Below the pieces are notes generated by a model that was not told the DNA's origin, did not search any database, and saw only the letters and a list, made by a program, of their open reading frames with translations. A stretch of DNA of 64,000 bases from Aquatica leii (lineage: Eukaryota; Arthropoda; Insecta; Coleoptera; Lampyridae), in assembly GCA_035610365.1 (NCBI GenBank), contig CM069436.1, forward strand, positions 57,737,505 through 57,801,504. The letters are read 5' to 3'. Each line of letters begins with the position of its first letter. Position 1 is the stretch's first letter. Made by a program: the position numbers and the translations under genes. Below, in pieces: positions 60,334 through 64,000 of this stretch.

Positions 60334-60824
60334 TTTTAAATGAACTTTTATTTTGACAATTTTTGCTGGTATTTATGCTTTAATTTCACTTGCGAAAATA
60401 AAAAGCCTTTAATCAGATATGCCCTGTACGTACTGATAAAATTTACACAAACCAAACCTCACTTTTTGAATTTGTAAATAAGTTTTTTTGGTATAATTCT
60501 TAGATTGTTTTATAAACGTGACATTACACATACAACAGTTCATACAACACTGTGTAACGTACTAATTGCAAAGCTTAGAAAAGTTGTTCGTTAATTCACC
60601 TGTTTTGGCTAACCTTAAATCGGAGTTGACCGTACGGTTAGATGACAATGCCGAAGGTAGTGTGGTAAATTGATGCATTGCTTCTTCTTTCCTTGCGAGT
60701 AGAAAAAAATGTCTATAGCAAGGGAAAAGGTTTCCAAACTGACAACACAATCGTGCGTGAAGAATAGAACAACAGAACCAAACGATTTATTTGGATTAGT
60801 AGTACATTACAAAAAGAATCAGAA

Positions 60825-60828
<4 letters not shown>
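60334..60828. other. Spacer between the palindrome and the GA microsatellite
   Basis: A minus-strand frame at 60562-60750 and a plus-strand frame from 60709 are open but have no recognised domain. The plus frame runs into the GA repeat and is probably chance. Confidence 0.35.

Positions 60829-60879
<51 letters not shown>
60829..60879 (+). repeat. (GA)n microsatellite
   Basis: About 25 GA/AG dinucleotides are interrupted once by AAAG near 60863. It is a simple-sequence repeat of roughly 50 bases, likely to vary in length. Confidence 0.95.
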
Positions 60880-63800
60880 TCGTATCACAACGAATTTCAA
60901 ATTTGCTAACTATTCATCGGTACACATCTAGTTACAAGTACATCAATCATTCGTATGTAGTGAAAATACAAATGATATCGACTTTAAACAAAGTCAAATA
61001 GATTAGAATTACAATTATTATATTATTACATTATGTGGAAGTACTAAAAATGACTGCAGAGTCAAATACGGGAAAACCCCAAATGTTCTTGTTGCCAACA
61101 GCTAGTAATTTAAATTGTTTAAACGCGTTTGCGTTCTGATTTTTTTGTTTTAATCCCACCGGGGTGGGTGGCGTCATTCACACAAACGGTATAAAAATTG
61201 GTTTAATAGCCACTTTGTTAACGAAACGTGTTTAAAAGTTTCTCAAATCTAATTACAGAAATGAATGCAGAAATAGAAATTATATATTAAATTACACATT
61301 AGACATTAATAGTTATAAAAATTGCGTAATTATGCGTTTACTAACTTTGTAGCACCGATTAACATTTAAATAGTTTACACACCGTATAGTAAGAAAATCT
61401 ATTATAAGCGAAACTTTAAAGTACCAGCAGTTTTTGTCGCATGTCTCCGTATGGATTAATGTTTAAATAATATAATATAGTTCTAAAAAGATAGTATACT
61501 TAAGAGCCCGATTCAGTCAATATAGGCAACCAAAAATTCTCAGTTTAACACATATTTCAGTTTGTTGGCTTATTTGTTAACTAAATAATAAACTACATTA
61601 TATGAAGATTTAAAAAAAAAACTATATTTTATCGAAAAGTTATTGCGACATTTAAAAAAAAAAGTTTTTACTAATTAAATTAAACATAAATGTCCAAATA
61701 AGAAACTTTTCTGTGTTCCGACAATTTTTATAAAAATTCTCTCAATTCTGAACATTATTTATACAAAATTGTTGCTAAAAATGATTTTTCACCGTTTATA
61801 ATTAATGTTGCTGCTATGTGGCGCCCCCAAGTTTCTGGCCGACAATGACCGAAACATTTGTTATCTTTGATTTTACACTGTTTTTTCTCAAGAATACTAA
61901 ATGAATAGGATTGCATAGAAATACTCGATCGCTCGATTTATTCTGCCGAGATCATATGACGCGCTGACGTCACGCGTAGACCTCGCTCTCGATACTTCTT
62001 TTACAATCTGTACTAAGATGTACATTAAAAGGCTTCTAAATATGTTATTTGAGTAAACTTGACAACTTTTGATTTAATAAGCAATGGCAATAGTGTTCAT
62101 AATCGAAATATTTTTTTTATTAATTAGTTTTTTTTGTTGATTTTTTTATGATTTATAATTTTTAAAGGTAAAAAATTACATTTAAAGGTAACCAAGATAA
62201 AATTAGTCTGCTGTTTAAATTATTATCACTTGAACGCAAGGAAATTTTCACAAAAAACGAATTTCGTTTGCTGTTTGATGGATTCATTTTTAAATTGAAC
62301 TATAGAAAAATTGCTATTAATTTTATAATTTACGGACAAAATAAAATGTACTATTAACGGTTAAATAATTGTATTAAAATTTAAGGTTGACAAATGAATA
62401 AAAAATAACATAACACACTACAAACTATTATGAAATTTTATTTAATTTTCTTCGTTTTATTCTTTCTTCATCGGTTTCTTGAGCTGGTGTATTCGCTCTT
62501 TTTTTGCACTTCTTTTTTCACTAAGCTTTATATTTTGATAGTTTATTCTGGTAATGGTAATGTTTACTTTTTTGTTAATTTTAATGCTTACTTTTTTTAC
62601 AACTTGTGTTGTTGTTCGAAGTAGTGATTCCATTTTTTTATTTTTTTATGTCATTTTTTTACTAAATTTATGTTAATCAATTTAATTTAAAAAACCTAAT
62701 AATTTGTTTTGTAAATCTCGTTTATATAACTCTCCTCTGTAAAATGAGTAGAACAAATTACGCTAGTATTAGGGTTCATGTTATCAGCCCTTTTACAACG
62801 CCTAATCCATTCATTTTTAATCGTAATGGACACTAAATCGGTGCCTTTTGGAAACTTGTGGTATGTAATCTTAAGGTTTTTATTTTTGGTTGCAATCAGG
62901 TTGTAAAGAACATGTATTTATTGGTATAGTAAACACCTTTTGTGTATTTGTAAATTTTTAATGTGAAGGAATACATCCGTGAGAGTTGACTCTATAATAC
63001 AGCTTAGCTAGAATAAACATATTAAGCCAGATGTTTTAGATTGTGTTGGTTTTAGGATATTTTTTTTTCTTTACCGGACTGTAAAAAACCTTATATAGTT
63101 ATTTTATATTTTGTACTTTGGCAAAATTAGTACGAAGACAGCACTTTCTTACTATCCTCCAAACTCTCTCACATATTGTACAAAAATGACCGTGATTTAA
63201 CGTCATTTAGCTACTGCGGTTTTACTCGTAAAACTTTAAACCATTTTTTGCTTTGTTTTTAATTTTTTTTCAACCAAATTTATAGAATAATGAAACGAAC
63301 GAGCCTGATATTGAGTTGATTTTTAAAAAAAATTACTATTTAATAAAAAAATGTTTGTAGGTAATTACAAAAGAGATTTATTGCGTTTACAATCTAAAGT
63401 TATTTTTATCTGTAAATGCTAATTGTGCACGTAGTAGTGATAAATGCTGACCAATACAAAAGAACGCGTAAATACTAGACGACCTTGAGCGTAATATTAC
63501 ATGGAATGTCATTCATTTTTTTAGCTAATGTTTCTACGTATAATTGCTACAGAGAAGAAACCTGTAATGGTACAGGTATCTATCTAACCGCCTACTAGAA
63601 TTAATGCAATAACTGAAGTCTGACAGAGATGTGCATATCTCAAAACACGTCCCCAAAGTCCTGATGAGAGTACCTGCCACCGCACGTCCCGCTCTCAGCA
63701 GATGGTTATCTACTAACAAATTCATAGCCTTAAGAGAGAATTTTAATTCTTGTTCACGACAGAAATGCGCATTCGGTACAGATTCAAATGTAGAAACATT

Positions 63801-64000
63801 GAGATAATACCAGAATAACAACATAATAGTGTTCAGTGCAGTAATTTTTCTAAACGAGTAACCTTCTAATTTTTTTTTTTAATTATATACAAGGGGGGCA
63901 GGTGGGACAACCACTGGATCCGCGCTTGACTTGGTAGCATAAGTATAACGGTCCGTGAACTCTTACATATCCTTGTAGCAATTAAACACGAGAGAAATAA
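60880..64000. other. AT-rich intergenic DNA with a few CG-richer spots
   Basis: A CCCACCGGGGTGGG palindrome lies at about 61157. A GCGCTGACGTCACGCG stretch at about 61961-61980 contains TGACGTCA, a CRE-type word; there is no gene next to it to give it meaning. The minus-strand frame at 63534-63824 (96 codons) has a more coding-like composition than its surroundings but no recognised domain. GGGGGGCAGGTGGG is at about 63894. Confidence 0.4.

Noticed and set aside
60709-60909. Open frame with a long Arg-Glu repeat
   Set aside because: The repeat is only the translation of the GA microsatellite.
61961-61980. TGACGTCA as a cAMP-response element
   Set aside because: The word is present, but there is no identifiable gene or promoter near it.
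1-64000. CRISPR arrays, rRNA and tRNA genes
   Set aside because: No regularly spaced direct repeats, no conserved rRNA words and no tRNA B-box/cloverleaf combination were found by reading; a tRNAscan or Infernal run would settle this.

Overview
This window looks like AT-rich, gene-poor nuclear DNA of an arthropod, most likely an insect. The evidence is the very low GC, spliceosomal introns of 45-49 nt with GT/AG ends, and remnants of Penelope-like, piggyBac, hAT, mariner and LINE elements in the mixture usual for insects. The species cannot be named from the sequence. No bacterial operons, CRISPR arrays, rRNA or convincing tRNA genes were seen.

Only one gene looks like an intact host gene: a secreted RNase T2 on the minus strand (38646-39449). 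It has a signal-peptide exon, a 45-nt intron and both catalytic motifs. Almost every other coding signal comes from mobile elements, most of them broken.

Layout. 1-8.5 kb: anonymous AT-rich DNA, a half copy of a long-terminal-inverted-repeat element (3.2-4.36 kb) and a dispersed repeat (6.1-6.6 kb). 8.55-9.18 kb: LINE reverse transcriptase relic. 11.7-12.1 kb: internally deleted DDE transposon. 12.2-15.75 kb: a nearly complete Penelope-like element (reverse transcriptase plus GIY-YIG endonuclease) flanked by a 14-bp target duplication, with a 1.06-kb inverted terminal copy. 17.6-17.8 kb: mariner relic. 21.3-22.7 kb: a spliced DDE transposase gene with one in-frame stop. 23.7-24.8 kb: an older copy of the same family. 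26.26-28.67 kb: a non-coding 2.4-kb element with ~240-bp inverted ends. 29.3-30.3 kb: a separated inverted repeat and a 144-bp tandem duplication. 33-36 kb: a decayed repeat-family gene of unknown function. 38.6-39.4 kb: RNase T2. 40.9-43.3 kb: a piggyBac C-terminal relic and two GIY-YIG relics lying tail to tail. 45.85-47.2 kb: another decayed repeat-family gene with a 127-bp tandem duplication. 49.6 kb: inverted partner of the 6.1-kb repeat. 50.8-55 kb: hAT and piggyBac relics. 60.15-60.33 kb: an almost perfect 84-bp-arm palindrome. 60.83 kb: a GA microsatellite. The rest is AT-rich DNA in which I see no gene.

The most notable theme is a recurring CTGATG-NN-stem-GAAAC signature resembling a hammerhead-ribozyme core. 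It occurs at both ends of the Penelope-like element, next to a separate GIY-YIG relic (a decayed form follows another), and in the centre of the 60.2-kb palindrome. Penelope-like retroelements are known to carry hammerhead motifs. The palindrome may therefore be a fused pair of such termini without any coding region.
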